DNA of 64,000 bases. Origin: Actinobacteria bacterium IMCC19121. Its GTDB lineage: Bacteria > Actinomycetota > Actinomycetes > Nanopelagicales > Nanopelagicaceae. Within the stretch, counting starts at the first letter, position 1. Every line of letters starts with the position of its first letter. Made by a program: the position numbers and the translations under genes. Where the stretch lies: NCBI GenBank assembly GCA_002284895.1, contig CP015605.1:1442416-1506415 (forward strand), read 5' to 3'. Under the pieces are notes generated by a model. The model was not told the origin of the DNA. It ran no database searches and saw nothing but the letters and a program-made list of their open reading frames with translations. Of this stretch, positions 30,916 through 40,351 are shown piece by piece.

Positions 30916-32484
30916 TTACTTAGAGTCGTCAGGACCTGACGTTGTCTTCTGAATCTGCATCAAGAATTCGACGTTGGACTTAGTGCCCTTCATCTTCTCA
31001 AGAAGAAGTTCAAGTGCTGCTTGTGGCTCAAGTGCGTGAAGAACACGACGGAGTTTCCAAACAATGTTGAGTTCTTCTGAACCCATAAGGATTTCTTCCT
31101 TACGTGTTCCAGATGCAACAACGTTAACCGCAGGGAAGATGCGCTTATCAGCCATCTTGCGATCAAGGATGAGCTCCATGTTTCCAGTTCCCTTGAACTC
31201 TTCGAAAATAACTTCATCCATACGAGAACCTGTGTCAACAAGTGCTGTTGCAAGAATCGTAAGTGATCCGCCATCTTCAATGTTACGAGCAGCACCGAAG
31301 AACTTCTTAGGTGGATAGAGAGCTGCTGAATCAACACCACCAGAGAGAATTCGACCTGATGCTGGAGCTGCGATGTTGTATGCACGGCCCAAACGAGTGA
31401 TTGAGTCAAGAAGAACAACTACATCGTGACCAAGTTCCACAAGACGCTTTGCGCGCTCGATTGCAAGTTCTGCAATTGTTGTGTGGTCATCTGCAGGACG
31501 GTCGAAAGTTGAAGCAATAACTTCACCCTTAACTGAGCGCTGCATATCCGTAACTTCTTCTGGGCGCTCATCAACTAGAACAACCATCAAGTGACACTCT
31601 GGGTTATTTGTTGTGATTGCGTTAGCAATTGACTGCAAAACCATTGTCTTACCAGCCTTAGGAGGCGAAACAATAAGTCCGCGCTGACCTTTACCAATTG
31701 GTGCAATTAGATCGATAACACGGGTGGTTAATACGTTTGGTTCTGTCTCAAGGCGCAAGCGCTCTTGAGGATAAAGAGGAGTCAACTTGCCGAATTCAAC
31801 GCGGTTACGCGCTTCCTCTGGAGTCATTCCATTAACTGTTTCAAGAGTAATAAGTGCGTTGAACTTCTGCTTAGTTTCACCCTCACGAGGTTGGCGAACC
31901 TGGCCTGTTACAACATCGCCCTTGCGGAGCCCGTTTTTACGCACTTGCTGCAATGAAACATAGACATCGTTTGGTCCTGGAAGGTAACCAGCTGTGCGAA
32001 TAAATGCATAGCTATCGAGAATATCGAGCAAGCCACCTACTGGTACTAAGACATCGTCTTCACCAATAACTGGTTCACGTTCTTCGCGTGGTCCACGATC
32101 ACGGTTGCGATCACGGTTGCGATCGCGTCCTCGCGCATGGCGGTCATTGCGATCAAAGCGCTCATTGCGGTTTCCGCGTTCGGTGTTGCTTTGTGGTGAT
32201 GACTCTTCGCCATCATCATCTGAATCTTCATTTGAAGCAGAGTTGTTTGAGCTCTTGGCTTCCTTCTTGCTCTTATTGCGGGCTTCGCGGCGAGCTTCGC
32301 GTTCAGCTTTAGCAGCTTCGCGGTTTTTAGCCTGTAAATCAGCGATCGCCTCTACGAGTGCGTCCTTCTTCATCTTTGCTGCGCCATCTACACCAAGTTG
32401 TGTTGCAACTGTCTTTAACTTAGGCAGGGTCATTGCAGAAAGCTCTGGACTATTCGAACGTACAGGTTCAATTTCTGTTGTCAT
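30916..32484 (-). CDS. rho: Transcription termination factor Rho with Asn/Arg/Asp-rich insertion
   Basis: RNA-dependent helicase for factor-dependent termination. Domains in order: N-terminal SAP-like helices ([13 protein letters not shown]), a low-complexity insertion (about residues 70-140) rich in Arg, Asn, Asp and Glu, an RNA-binding OSB region, and the ATPase core with Walker [13 protein letters not shown] and Walker [17 protein letters not shown]. Such insertions are usual in high-GC Actinobacteria and bind RNA. The 522-aa start (ATG 32484) follows GAAAAG. The lack of terminators between many convergent genes here makes Rho likely important. Confidence 0.96.
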   Translation of the reverse strand: MTTEIEPVRSNSPELSAMTLPKLKTVATQLGVDGAAKMKKDALVEAIADLQAKNREAAKAEREARREARNKSKKEAKSSNNSASNEDSDDDGEESSPQSNTERGNRNERFDRNDRHARGRDRNRDRNRDRGPREEREPVIGEDDVLVPVGGLLDILDSYAFIRTAGYLPGPNDVYVSLQQVRKNGLRKGDVVTGQVRQPREGETKQKFNALITLETVNGMTPEEARNRVEFGKLTPLYPQERLRLETEPNVLTTRVIDLIAPIGKGQRGLIVSPPKAGKTMVLQSIANAITTNNPECHLMVVLVDERPEEVTDMQRSVKGEVIASTFDRPADDHTTIAELAIERAKRLVELGHDVVVLLDSITRLGRAYNIAAPASGRILSGGVDSAALYPPKKFFGAARNIEDGGSLTILATALVDTGSRMDEVIFEEFKGTGNMELILDRKMADKRIFPAVNVVASGTRKEEILMGSEELNIVWKLRRVLHALEPQAALELLLEKMKGTKSNVEFLMQIQKTTSGPDDSK

Positions 32485-32601
32485 GTGTTTCTTTTCTATA
32501 TAGGTCAACAGGTTTTAGATATATCCCGTTAAGCCGTGGATGTTTTTTAGATTTACCTGATGTGTTGCTGGCCGCTAGAGAAGGGCCGTTCAGATGTTCC
32601 A

Positions 32602-32631
32602 AGGTTAGCACCTGGGGGCGCTAATTCGCAA
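32602..32631 (-). promoter_or_regulatory. Candidate rho promoter
   Basis: On the minus strand TTGCGA (32626-32631) and TAACCT (32602-32607) are separated by 18 bp. The predicted leader before the rho ATG is about 110 nt, long enough for the autoregulatory attenuation known for rho in other bacteria. Confidence 0.4.
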
Positions 32632-32655
32632 AATCTCCAGATTTACGCGGAGATT
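32632..32655 (-). terminator. Probable terminator at the end of thrB
   Basis: Inverted repeat AATCTCC / GGAGATT with a 10-nt loop, followed on the minus strand by TTTG. The 5' arm is inside the last codons of thrB, so coding and terminator sequence are shared. The U-tract is short, and efficiency is uncertain. Confidence 0.45.
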
Positions 32656-33572
32656 AGGCTTGCTCCAGTTCGGGCAATACCGAGCTCTGTTGTAATGAAT
32701 TTATCTCCCGCAGCTCTGCGCAGTTCTTCAGCCTCACTTGGACCGCCAGTATGTAGAACTAAAACAGTTGGTCCAGCTCCTGAAATAAATGCAGCAACGC
32801 CAGCATTTCGAAGCTTTGTCAGCAGCGCAAAAGATTGTGGCATTGCCTCTTTGCGAAATGACTGATGTAAGAAATCTTGTGTGGCAGTGTGAAGCAGATC
32901 TGGGCGCTGGGCTAAGGCATGCACCAATAAGGCAGCATTTGATGAGTTTCGAACCGCATCGCTATGCGCAATTGACTCTGGAAGCATCTTTCGAGCCTTT
33001 GATGTTGCAACTGAAGTTGCTGGGATAAAGGCAAGCGCGCCAATTCTGGCATCTACTTCAATATGAACTGATTGAGCAACCATTGCACCGCGTTGCATAT
33101 CCTGCCAAGCAATATTTGCACCGCCATAAATTGCAGCTGCGACGTTATCAGGATGTGCTTCCATTTCATTTGCAAGAACTAACATCGCCTCATCTGACAT
33201 TCGCTCATTACCACCTAGAACTAATGCGCGAGCTAGTGATAAACCACCAACAATTGCACTGGCAGATGATCCAAGACCACGGCCATGTGGAATGACATTG
33301 AGTTGGCGAAGTGCAATTCCGCGAGGTTTGCCACCAAGGAATTCAAAACCTTTGTACATCGCCTTGATAACTAAGTTCTTATCATTTCTTGCAACATCAT
33401 CAGCGCCTTCACCAGTGACATCAACATCAACACCGGGTTCATCTTGAACTTGTGCGATGTATCGATCAAACATAGTTAGAGCTAAACCAAGGCAATCAAA
33501 GCCAGGTCCTAAGTTTGCACTCGTTGCAGGAACTTGCACCTGCATGGGTTGTGCTTTAAATGTTGGCTTCAT
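32643..33572 (-). CDS. thrB: Homoserine kinase
   Basis: GHMP-family kinase that phosphorylates homoserine for threonine synthesis. N-terminal PATSANLGPGFDCLGLAL and the ATP motif PHGRGLGSSASAIVGG are intact, and the third motif reads FISGAGPTVLVL. 309 aa. It ends the hom-thrC-thrB run, 9 bp after thrC. Confidence 0.95.
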   Translation of the reverse strand: MKPTFKAQPMQVQVPATSANLGPGFDCLGLALTMFDRYIAQVQDEPGVDVDVTGEGADDVARNDKNLVIKAMYKGFEFLGGKPRGIALRQLNVIPHGRGLGSSASAIVGGLSLARALVLGGNERMSDEAMLVLANEMEAHPDNVAAAIYGGANIAWQDMQRGAMVAQSVHIEVDARIGALAFIPATSVATSKARKMLPESIAHSDAVRNSSNAALLVHALAQRPDLLHTATQDFLHQSFRKEAMPQSFALLTKLRNAGVAAFISGAGPTVLVLHTGGPSEAEELRRAAGDKFITTELGIARTGASLISA

Positions 33573-33581
33573 GATGAACTC

Positions 33582-34667
33582 TTAGGAAAGCCCCAACGCT
33601 TTTGCTGCAGCTTTAACGTTAACCGGAACAACAACTGGCTTTTTCGCAGATTCAAGAGCGTAAGGAATATCTTTCAGACCATGGCCAGTAACAGTAATAA
33701 CGATTGTCTTATCTTTAGGTAGCTTTCCAGCCTTTTTATACTTAATAAGTCCGGCTAAACCAGCAGCAGATGAAGGTTCAACGAAGATTCCCTCTTTAGC
33801 TGCAATTAGACGGTAGGCAGATAAAATCTCTTTATCTGTAACTGAATCAATAACACCACCTGAAACATCACGCGCTTCAACGGCTTGAGCCCAAGAAGCA
33901 GGATTGCCAATACGAATAGCTGTTGCAATGGTGTCTGGGTTTTTAACGATCTTGCCTTTAACAATCGGGGCTGCACCGGCAGCTTGGAAACCATACATCT
34001 GTGGCAACTGGGATGACATGCCATCTTTGTAATACTCCTTATAGCCCTTCCAATAAGCAGTGATGTTTCCAGCATTGCCCACAGGAAGTGCGTGAATATC
34101 TGGTGCATTACCCAACATGTCCACAACTTCAAAGGCAGCAGTCTTTTGTCCTTCAATTCGATAAGGATTAACTGAGTTAACAAGTGCGACTGGATAGTTC
34201 TCTGAAAGTTCGCGAGCAAGTGTTAAGCAATCATCAAAGTTGCCATTGACCTGCAAAATAGTTGAGTCATGGATGACTGCTTGAGCTAACTTGCCCATTG
34301 CAATCTTTCCCTTAGGAATTAAAACTGCTGGTGTCATGCCAGCTTTAACGGCATAGGCTGCAGCAGATGCAGATGTATTTCCAGTAGATGCACAGATGAC
34401 AGCTTTAGCGCCATCTTCTGCCGCCTTCGAAATAGCCATCGTCATTCCGCGATCTTTAAATGAACCAGTTGGGTTTAAACCTTCATATTTAATCCACACG
34501 TTGTTGCCCAGTAATTCTGAAAGATTGCAGGCATAGATAAGTGGTGTGCCACCTTCACGTAGGGAAACTATTGGAGTATTTGCACTCACGGGCAAGCGAT
34601 GGCGGTATTCCTCAATAACTCCGCGCCATTGATGGGCTCCACTCTTCTTGTTTCCAAAGATTCCCAT
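33582..34667 (-). CDS. thrC: Threonine synthase
   Basis: PLP enzyme converting O-phosphohomoserine to threonine. PLP-lysine lies in [14 protein letters not shown] (about residue 70) and the phosphate-binding loop reads [14 protein letters not shown]. The 361-aa length is the short bacterial form. It begins immediately after the hom stop with no spacer base. Confidence 0.96.
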   Translation of the reverse strand: MGIFGNKKSGAHQWRGVIEEYRHRLPVSANTPIVSLREGGTPLIYACNLSELLGNNVWIKYEGLNPTGSFKDRGMTMAISKAAEDGAKAVICASTGNTSASAAAYAVKAGMTPAVLIPKGKIAMGKLAQAVIHDSTILQVNGNFDDCLTLARELSENYPVALVNSVNPYRIEGQKTAAFEVVDMLGNAPDIHALPVGNAGNITAYWKGYKEYYKDGMSSQLPQMYGFQAAGAAPIVKGKIVKNPDTIATAIRIGNPASWAQAVEARDVSGGVIDSVTDKEILSAYRLIAAKEGIFVEPSSAAGLAGLIKYKKAGKLPKDKTIVITVTGHGLKDIPYALESAKKPVVVPVNVKAAAKALGLS

Positions 34668-35963
34668 TTAGGCAACTACTCCTTCAACACGGATGACAGA
34701 TTCAACTTTGCTGACAATATCCATGTCAGTTAACTTCTTAATGCAGCCCTTAAGAGATGATTCAGTTGCAGCATGTGTGACAACGACTAGTTCTGCATCA
34801 CTTCCTAGTCCTGCTTGGCGCACAGTCTGAATTGAGATGCTTTCACTAGCAAATACTTGTGCAATTGCCGCCAAAACACCTGACTTATCAGCTACATGCA
34901 AGCGAACAAAGAACTGTGATTTCACATCACCGACCGGTGCAATATCAAGATCGGCATAGTCAGATTCACCATATCCAACAGTTGAATAAGCGCGGTGGCG
35001 TGTGACGGCAACTAGGTCACCCAAGATTGCAGATGCAGTTGGTGCACCGCCAGCCCCGCGGCCATAGAACATAAGCTGTCCAGCAGCCTCTGACTCAACA
35101 TAGACAGCGTTGAAAGCATTTCGAACTGATGCCAATGGGTGAGAACTTGGAAGCATCACTGGGTGCACACGAACTGAAATCTCATCTTTAACAGTTAGCT
35201 CTGCAATTGCTAGAAGCTTGATCACAGAGCCCATTGCTTTAGCGGCATTAACATCATCGATAGAAATTCCTGTAATACCTTCGCAATAAACCTCATCAAT
35301 AGTTACTGTGCTGTGAAAAGCAAGGCTGGCTAGCAAGGCAGCTTTAGCTGCAGCATCATGTCCTTCAATATCTGCAGTGGGGTCTGCTTCGGCAAAGCCA
35401 AGTGATTGCGCCTCTTTTAATACATCGTTAAAGGCGCGGCCTTCTTCATGCATCTTTGTGAGAATGTAGTTAGTTGTACCGTTAACAATTCCCATCACGC
35501 GAGTGATTTGATCACCGGCAAGTGATTCACGCATTGAGCGAATAATTGGAATCGCACCTGCGACCGCCGCTTCATAGTAAAGATCTACCTTTGCCGCATC
35601 GGCTGCATTGAAGAGCTCATGGCCATGTGTTGCAAGCAATGCCTTATTGGCAGTAATAACAGATTTCTTATTCTTTATTGCTTCAAGAATCAATGTGCGG
35701 GCTGGCTCAATACCACCCATTACTTCAATAACAATGTTGATCTCTGGATCGTTAACAATTGCATTCAAATCAGTAGTAATCATTGAAGGATTAATACCTT
35801 CACGGGCAGCGTTACTACGCACACCAATTTTCTTAAGGACAAGCAGTGCACCCGAGCGCTCAGAGAGCTCTTGCTCATCGGATTGGAGCAGGCGAGCAAC
35901 TTGGCTGCCGACTACACCGCAGCCGAGCATGCCAATAGATATTGTCTTTAGCTCTGCGCTCAT
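34668..35963 (-). CDS. hom: Homoserine dehydrogenase
   Basis: Reduces aspartate semialdehyde to homoserine. N-terminal Rossmann motif IGMLGCGVVGSQVARLL, catalytic domain with GIVNGTTNYILTKM, and a C-terminal ACT domain (FVRLHVADKSGVLAAIAQVF, about residues 350-430) that normally confers threonine feedback inhibition. 431 aa. It is the branch enzyme of the lysA-hom-thrC-thrB cluster. Confidence 0.97.
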   Translation of the reverse strand: MSAELKTISIGMLGCGVVGSQVARLLQSDEQELSERSGALLVLKKIGVRSNAAREGINPSMITTDLNAIVNDPEINIVIEVMGGIEPARTLILEAIKNKKSVITANKALLATHGHELFNAADAAKVDLYYEAAVAGAIPIIRSMRESLAGDQITRVMGIVNGTTNYILTKMHEEGRAFNDVLKEAQSLGFAEADPTADIEGHDAAAKAALLASLAFHSTVTIDEVYCEGITGISIDDVNAAKAMGSVIKLLAIAELTVKDEISVRVHPVMLPSSHPLASVRNAFNAVYVESEAAGQLMFYGRGAGGAPTASAILGDLVAVTRHRAYSTVGYGESDYADLDIAPVGDVKSQFFVRLHVADKSGVLAAIAQVFASESISIQTVRQAGLGSDAELVVVTHAATESSLKGCIKKLTDMDIVSKVESVIRVEGVVA

Positions 35964-35997
35964 GCGGGCTATTCTTTCACAGATGCCTGTAACGGCG

Positions 35998-37305
35998 TTA
36001 AATATCTAGCCCTAACAGATCAGCTTCAGTCTCACGGCGCAGAATCACGCGGGCTTTTCCATCTTTTACTGCAATTACTGGTGGCCGTGGCACATGGTTG
36101 TAATTAGTTGCCATGCTGCGTCCATATGCACCTGTTGCTGGGGTGGCTAATAAATCTCCAGGCACAATGTCATTTTCTAAATCAATCTCTCGAATCACAA
36201 TATCGCCAGTTTCACAGTGCTTACCTACGAGTCGTGAAGAAATCTTAGGGGCGATGCTGGTGCGATTAGCTAACGCTGCAAAGTATTGAGCATCATATAA
36301 AGCTGGGCGCAAGTTATCGCTCATTCCACCATCAACAGAGACATAGCGGCGAATTGCACCGTTTTCTAACGTGACATCTTTAACTGTTCCAACTTCATAG
36401 AGTGTGAACATGGTTGGACCAACTATTGCTCGGCCTGGTTCAATTGAAATACGTGGAATAGCAAGCTTGTGCGCTGCGCATTGAGCAGTAACAACTGTTG
36501 CTAAATCTTTCATTGTTGATGCAGGATCTAAAGAGTTCTCTCCAGGTAAATAAGCGATGCCATATCCCCCGCCTAAATCCAGTTCAGGAAGTTCAGTTGA
36601 ATACTCATCACGGTATTTAGCAAGAAGTTCAATAAGACGCTGAGCGCTGATTTCGTAGGAATCATTTTCAAAAATCTGCGAACCAATGTGGGCGTGAAAG
36701 CCGCGCAGTTCTAGGGATGAATGTGTGCGAACTTGGGCAATTGCCTTCCACGCAGCACCACTTGCAATTGAAAAACCAAACTTCACATCTTCATGGGCTG
36801 TGGCAATTGATTCATGGGTGTGAGCTTCAATTCCAGGAGTTAAACGAAGCAAGACTTTTTGAACAACGCCTTGCTTGGTGGCAGCAGCGGCAACGCGCTC
36901 TATTTCATAGAGTGAATCGATAACGATTGTTCCAACACCGACTGATACAGCCTTTTCAATTTCAGCTACAGATTTATTGTTGCCGTGTACTTCAATCTTG
37001 GCAGGATCAATTCCACCCTTAAGGGCAACTGCTAACTCACCACCTGTGCACACATCAATTCCAATACCAAGATCTTTAATCCAACGGGCTACTTCAACGC
37101 AGATAAAGGCTTTAGCTGCGTAATACACAGTGCCAGCATTACTTTCAAAGGCGTTATTGAGAGCAGCGTTCCATGCACTTGCCCGATCTCTAAAATCTGC
37201 TTCATCCATAATGAAGGCAGGTGTGCCAAATTCTTTGGCTAATGTAGTAGCTGAAATAGAAGAAATAGTTAACTCTGCACCAGTCTTAACGTGAGAGGAC
37301 CACAT
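35998..37305 (-). CDS. lysA: Diaminopimelate decarboxylase
   Basis: PLP enzyme forming lysine from meso-diaminopimelate. The PLP-lysine is in TVYYAAKAF, the Gly-rich segment in LDLGGGYGIAYL, and the substrate motifs in SIEPGRAIVGP and CETGDIV. 435 aa; ATG 2 bp after the argS stop. The argS-lysA pairing is typical of Actinobacteria. Confidence 0.96.
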   Translation of the reverse strand: MWSSHVKTGAELTISSISATTLAKEFGTPAFIMDEADFRDRASAWNAALNNAFESNAGTVYYAAKAFICVEVARWIKDLGIGIDVCTGGELAVALKGGIDPAKIEVHGNNKSVAEIEKAVSVGVGTIVIDSLYEIERVAAAATKQGVVQKVLLRLTPGIEAHTHESIATAHEDVKFGFSIASGAAWKAIAQVRTHSSLELRGFHAHIGSQIFENDSYEISAQRLIELLAKYRDEYSTELPELDLGGGYGIAYLPGENSLDPASTMKDLATVVTAQCAAHKLAIPRISIEPGRAIVGPTMFTLYEVGTVKDVTLENGAIRRYVSVDGGMSDNLRPALYDAQYFAALANRTSIAPKISSRLVGKHCETGDIVIREIDLENDIVPGDLLATPATGAYGRSMATNYNHVPRPPVIAVKDGKARVILRRETEADLLGLDI

Positions 37306-37307
37306 GT

Positions 37308-38972
37308 TTACATCCTCTCCGGTGCACTAACGCCCAATAAATCCAAACCATTTTTAATTACTTGTTTGGTAGAAGCACAGAGTAATAGACGGGCAGTGTG
37401 TAATGCAGATGGGTTTTCTTCACCCATTGGTAATACGCGACAGTCTGCATAGAAACCGTGATACGTCCCAGCTAACTCTTCTAAATAGCGTGCAACACGG
37501 TGAGGTTGGCGTAGTTCAGCCGCGCTTTGCACCACACGAGGAAATTCAGCTAGCGCTCCTAGTAATTCATTTTCACGATCATGGACCAACTGCGATGAAT
37601 CAAAAGCGGCAAGGTCAACTGGGATATTTAGCTCAGCGGCATTTCGTAACACAGCAGCAATACGAGCATGCGCGTATTGAACGTAATAGACCGGGTTCTC
37701 ATTGGTGTTGCGCTTCAAGATATCGATATCCATCACCATCGGCGTATCCACTGGGTAACGAATCAATGTGTAGCGGGCAGCATCAACACCGACTTTTTCT
37801 ACTAGCTCTTCTAAGGTGATAATCGTGCCGGCGCGCTTAGAGAGTTTTACCTCTTCCCCGCCTTCCATAATCTTTACAAGTTGTCCGATCAGCACATGGA
37901 TGTTGTATTCAGGATCATCACCAGCACATGCGGCGATAGCTTTTAAGCGACCCACATATCCATGGTGATCTGCGCCTAACATGTAGATACAAATATCAAA
38001 GCCCCGCTCGCGTTTATTAATGTAATAAGCGGTATCCGATGAGAAATAAGTAAGTGAGCCATCAGATTTAGTTAATACGCGATCTTTATCATCGCCAAAG
38101 TCAGTTGTGCGCAGCCAGATTGCGCCTTCTTCTTCAAAGACATGGCCTTGTGAGCGCAGCTTTTCAAGGCCGTGCTCAACTGCGCCTTGATCGTGGAGTG
38201 AGCGCTCTGAGAACCAAACATCAAAATGCGTCCCGAAAGTATCAAGTACTCGCTGTTGATCTTTTAACTGCACGGCATAGGCGGCTTCACGAAATGCTGG
38301 ATGACGCTCCCCTTCTGGTAAAGAAGTAATCGATGCATCACTTGCAACAACTTCCTTAGCTAAATCAGCAATGTATGCACCTTGATAACCATCTTCTGGA
38401 ATTGGATTACCTAAAGCTGCAGCTTCAACTGATGCTCCAAATAAATCCATTTGGTTTCCGCGATCATTGATATAAAACTCGCGCTTCACATCTGCCCCGG
38501 CAGCACTTAGTACACGGCCTAATGAATCCCCCACTGCTGCCCAACGCGTGTGACCTAAGTGAAGTGGACCTGTTGGATTGGCACTAATGAATTCAAGATT
38601 GATTCGCACACCCGCGAGCGCGCTACCTTTTCCATAGTCCTTAGTTGCTTTGAGAATTGTTGTAACTAACTCGGCTTGATCAGCGCGATTGAGAGTGATG
38701 TTGATAAATCCTGGGCCAGCAATGTCTACCTTTGAAATTCCTTCGGTGCCAGCAAGTAAGTCACAAATAATTTGGGCAACATCGCGGGGATTCTTACCCG
38801 CAGGCTTTGCTAGTTGAAGTGCAATAGAAGTTGCATAGTCGCCGTGGTCGCGATCTTTGGGCCGCTCTAATTTGATGGCCTCCGGGATTTGTCCAGATAG
38901 TGAGCCAGCTTTGAAGGCTCGCTCGAGGGCGGCTTTTATCGCCGCTTCTAGCTGCTCTACCTGTGTGGACAC
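37308..38972 (-). CDS. argS: Arginyl-tRNA synthetase
   Basis: Class I synthetase, 554 aa. HIGH-type motif in NPTGPLHLGHTRWAAVGD and KMSKS-type motif as KLSKRAGT. The C-terminal anticodon-binding DALR domain ends with LLGVSAPERM. The GTG start at 38972 is supported by a -10 element 6 nt upstream. It heads the minus-strand biosynthetic run and is divergent from xylF. Confidence 0.96.
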   Translation of the reverse strand: MSTQVEQLEAAIKAALERAFKAGSLSGQIPEAIKLERPKDRDHGDYATSIALQLAKPAGKNPRDVAQIICDLLAGTEGISKVDIAGPGFINITLNRADQAELVTTILKATKDYGKGSALAGVRINLEFISANPTGPLHLGHTRWAAVGDSLGRVLSAAGADVKREFYINDRGNQMDLFGASVEAAALGNPIPEDGYQGAYIADLAKEVVASDASITSLPEGERHPAFREAAYAVQLKDQQRVLDTFGTHFDVWFSERSLHDQGAVEHGLEKLRSQGHVFEEEGAIWLRTTDFGDDKDRVLTKSDGSLTYFSSDTAYYINKRERGFDICIYMLGADHHGYVGRLKAIAACAGDDPEYNIHVLIGQLVKIMEGGEEVKLSKRAGTIITLEELVEKVGVDAARYTLIRYPVDTPMVMDIDILKRNTNENPVYYVQYAHARIAAVLRNAAELNIPVDLAAFDSSQLVHDRENELLGALAEFPRVVQSAAELRQPHRVARYLEELAGTYHGFYADCRVLPMGEENPSALHTARLLLCASTKQVIKNGLDLLGVSAPERM

Positions 38973-38978
38973 CGCCTA

Positions 38979-38984
38979 AGGCTA
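38979..38984 (-). promoter_or_regulatory. -10 element of a leaderless promoter (argS)
   Basis: On the minus strand TAGCCT ends 6 nt before the argS GTG. No Shine-Dalgarno sequence is present. Confidence 0.6.
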
Positions 38985-39022
38985 TCGTGCGCTCAGTTGA
39001 ACGTTATCAAATCGTTAGGTGA

Positions 39023-39040
39023 TGGGGTGATATTTCCCCA
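39023..39040 (+). promoter_or_regulatory. Inverted repeat upstream of xylF, possible operator
   Basis: TGGGG-N8-CCCCA lies in the 187-bp argS-xylF gap, about 120 bp before xylF. Spacing and symmetry fit a dimeric regulator site, for example a ROK/LacI-type xylose repressor, but no regulator gene is present in the window. Confidence 0.3.
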
Positions 39041-39137
39041 AAAATAGAGTGACGAATTCGGGCATCCCCACTACCGTTTGCTTCACTATCGCTCCTTTCT
39101 CATCCGGGTAGAAAAAGATTCGCCCAGGGGTGCGATC

Positions 39138-39149
39138 CCTTTCGAAAGG
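39138..39149 (+). promoter_or_regulatory. Palindrome embedding the xylF ribosome-binding site
   Basis: CCTTTCGAAAGG is a perfect 12-bp palindrome whose right half contains the GAAAGG Shine-Dalgarno sequence of xylF. It could be an operator or could tie up the ribosome-binding site; the two cannot be separated from sequence. Confidence 0.4.
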
Positions 39150-39159
39150 TGTTTCACAT

Positions 39160-40227
39160 ATGAAAAAGCGCCGCCTCGCGATTACTGCAGTTCTTGCTGC
39201 AGTTGCTATCGCACTAACAGGTTGCTCAAAAGCTGACAAGGCCGCAGATGGTTTTGTTGGTGTAATCCTTCCTGACGCAGCATCATCAAACCGCTGGGAA
39301 ACTGCTGACCGCGGATTCCTACAAGCAGCATTTGATGCAGCAGGAGTAAAGGTTGACATTCAGAACGCAAACGGCGACAAGGCACAGTTTGCAACTATTG
39401 CAGATCAGATGCTCACAGCTGGTGCAAAGGTTCTAATCCTTGTAAACCTAGATTCAGATTCAGCTAAGGCTGTTCAGGACAAGGCTGCAGCACAGGGTGT
39501 AAAGACAATCGACTACGACCGTCTAACACTTAATGGTTCAGCTTCATACTATGTTTCATTTGATAATGAAGCAGTTGGCAAGCTACAAGGTGAAGGCATC
39601 AAGGCATGTCTAGATGCAGCAGGAAAGACATCTGCTCGTATCGTTTACCTCAATGGTTCACCAACAGATAACAACGCAACACTATTCAAGGCTGGATACG
39701 ATTCAGTTCTACGTCCATTGATCGATTCAAAGGCATACACACTTGTTGATGACCAGGCTGTTCCAGACTGGGATAACGCAAAGGGTGGAGTAATTTTCGA
39801 ACAGCAGCTTTCAAAGGCTGGCGGAAAGCTTGATGCAGTTGTTTCAGCTAACGAAGGTCTTGGACTTGCAGCTATTGCTGTTCTTAAGAAGAACAAGCTA
39901 AATGGCAAGGTCTGTGTATCTGGACAAGATGCAACTGTTGACGGATTGCGTGCGATCCTCACAGGAGATATGTCAAACACTGTATACAAGGCCATCAAGG
40001 CTGAAGCTGAAGGTGCAGCTGCTCTAGCAATCGCATTGCTTAAGGGTGAAGCAGCAACAACAGCAACAGGTTCTGTAAACAACGGAACAGTTGATGTCCC
40101 ATCAGTGCTACTAGTACCAGTTGGAATCACAAAGGCTAACGTCAAGGATGTTATTGCTGATGGCTTCCAGAAGAAGGAAGATGTCTGTAAGGGCATCGAA
40201 GACCTCTGCACAGCTAACGGACTCTAA
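39160..40227 (+). CDS. xylF: Xylose-type sugar ABC transporter substrate-binding lipoprotein
   Basis: A 355-aa periplasmic-binding-type protein with a lipoprotein signal (KKRRLAITAVLAAVAIALTGC). The mature part follows XylF closely: SSNRWETADRGF, QNANGDKAQF, TIDYDRL, YYVSFDNEAVGKLQGE, GSPTDNNATLFKAG, VVSANEGLG, VCVSGQDATVDGL and TVYKAIK. Context (ATPase, permease, xylose isomerase) supports D-xylose. Codon use is sharply biased (Lys AAG, Thr ACA, Ser TCA, Leu CTA/CTT), suggesting high expression. The ATG at 39160 is chosen for its ribosome-binding site. Confidence 0.92.
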   Translation: MKKRRLAITAVLAAVAIALTGCSKADKAADGFVGVILPDAASSNRWETADRGFLQAAFDAAGVKVDIQNANGDKAQFATIADQMLTAGAKVLILVNLDSDSAKAVQDKAAAQGVKTIDYDRLTLNGSASYYVSFDNEAVGKLQGEGIKACLDAAGKTSARIVYLNGSPTDNNATLFKAGYDSVLRPLIDSKAYTLVDDQAVPDWDNAKGGVIFEQQLSKAGGKLDAVVSANEGLGLAAIAVLKKNKLNGKVCVSGQDATVDGLRAILTGDMSNTVYKAIKAEAEGAAALAIALLKGEAATTATGSVNNGTVDVPSVLLVPVGITKANVKDVIADGFQKKEDVCKGIEDLCTANGL

Positions 40228-40257
40228 TATCTGAACTAGCTAGGCAAAGATAAGTAG

Positions 40258-40291
40258 GTTGCGGCTCGGGGTTTATTCCCTGAGCCGCAAC
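40258..40291 (+). terminator. Strong hairpin between xylF and the ATPase gene
   Basis: Arms GTTGCGGCTC and GAGCCGCAAC enclose a further GGG/CCC pairing, followed by TTCTTTTA. It may act as a partial terminator or a 3' stabiliser that raises binding-protein mRNA over the ATPase and permease, a known arrangement in sugar ABC operons. Confidence 0.65.
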
Positions 40292-40351
40292 TTCTTTTAT
40301 AGGATATTTTCATCGTAAGTAAACAGAACCTAAAGAAAAGTGGTTAGAGAC

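Noticed and set aside
32105..32503. 132-aa plus-strand frame over the rho N-terminus
   Set aside because: It mirrors the low-complexity insertion of Rho and carries no recognisable domain.
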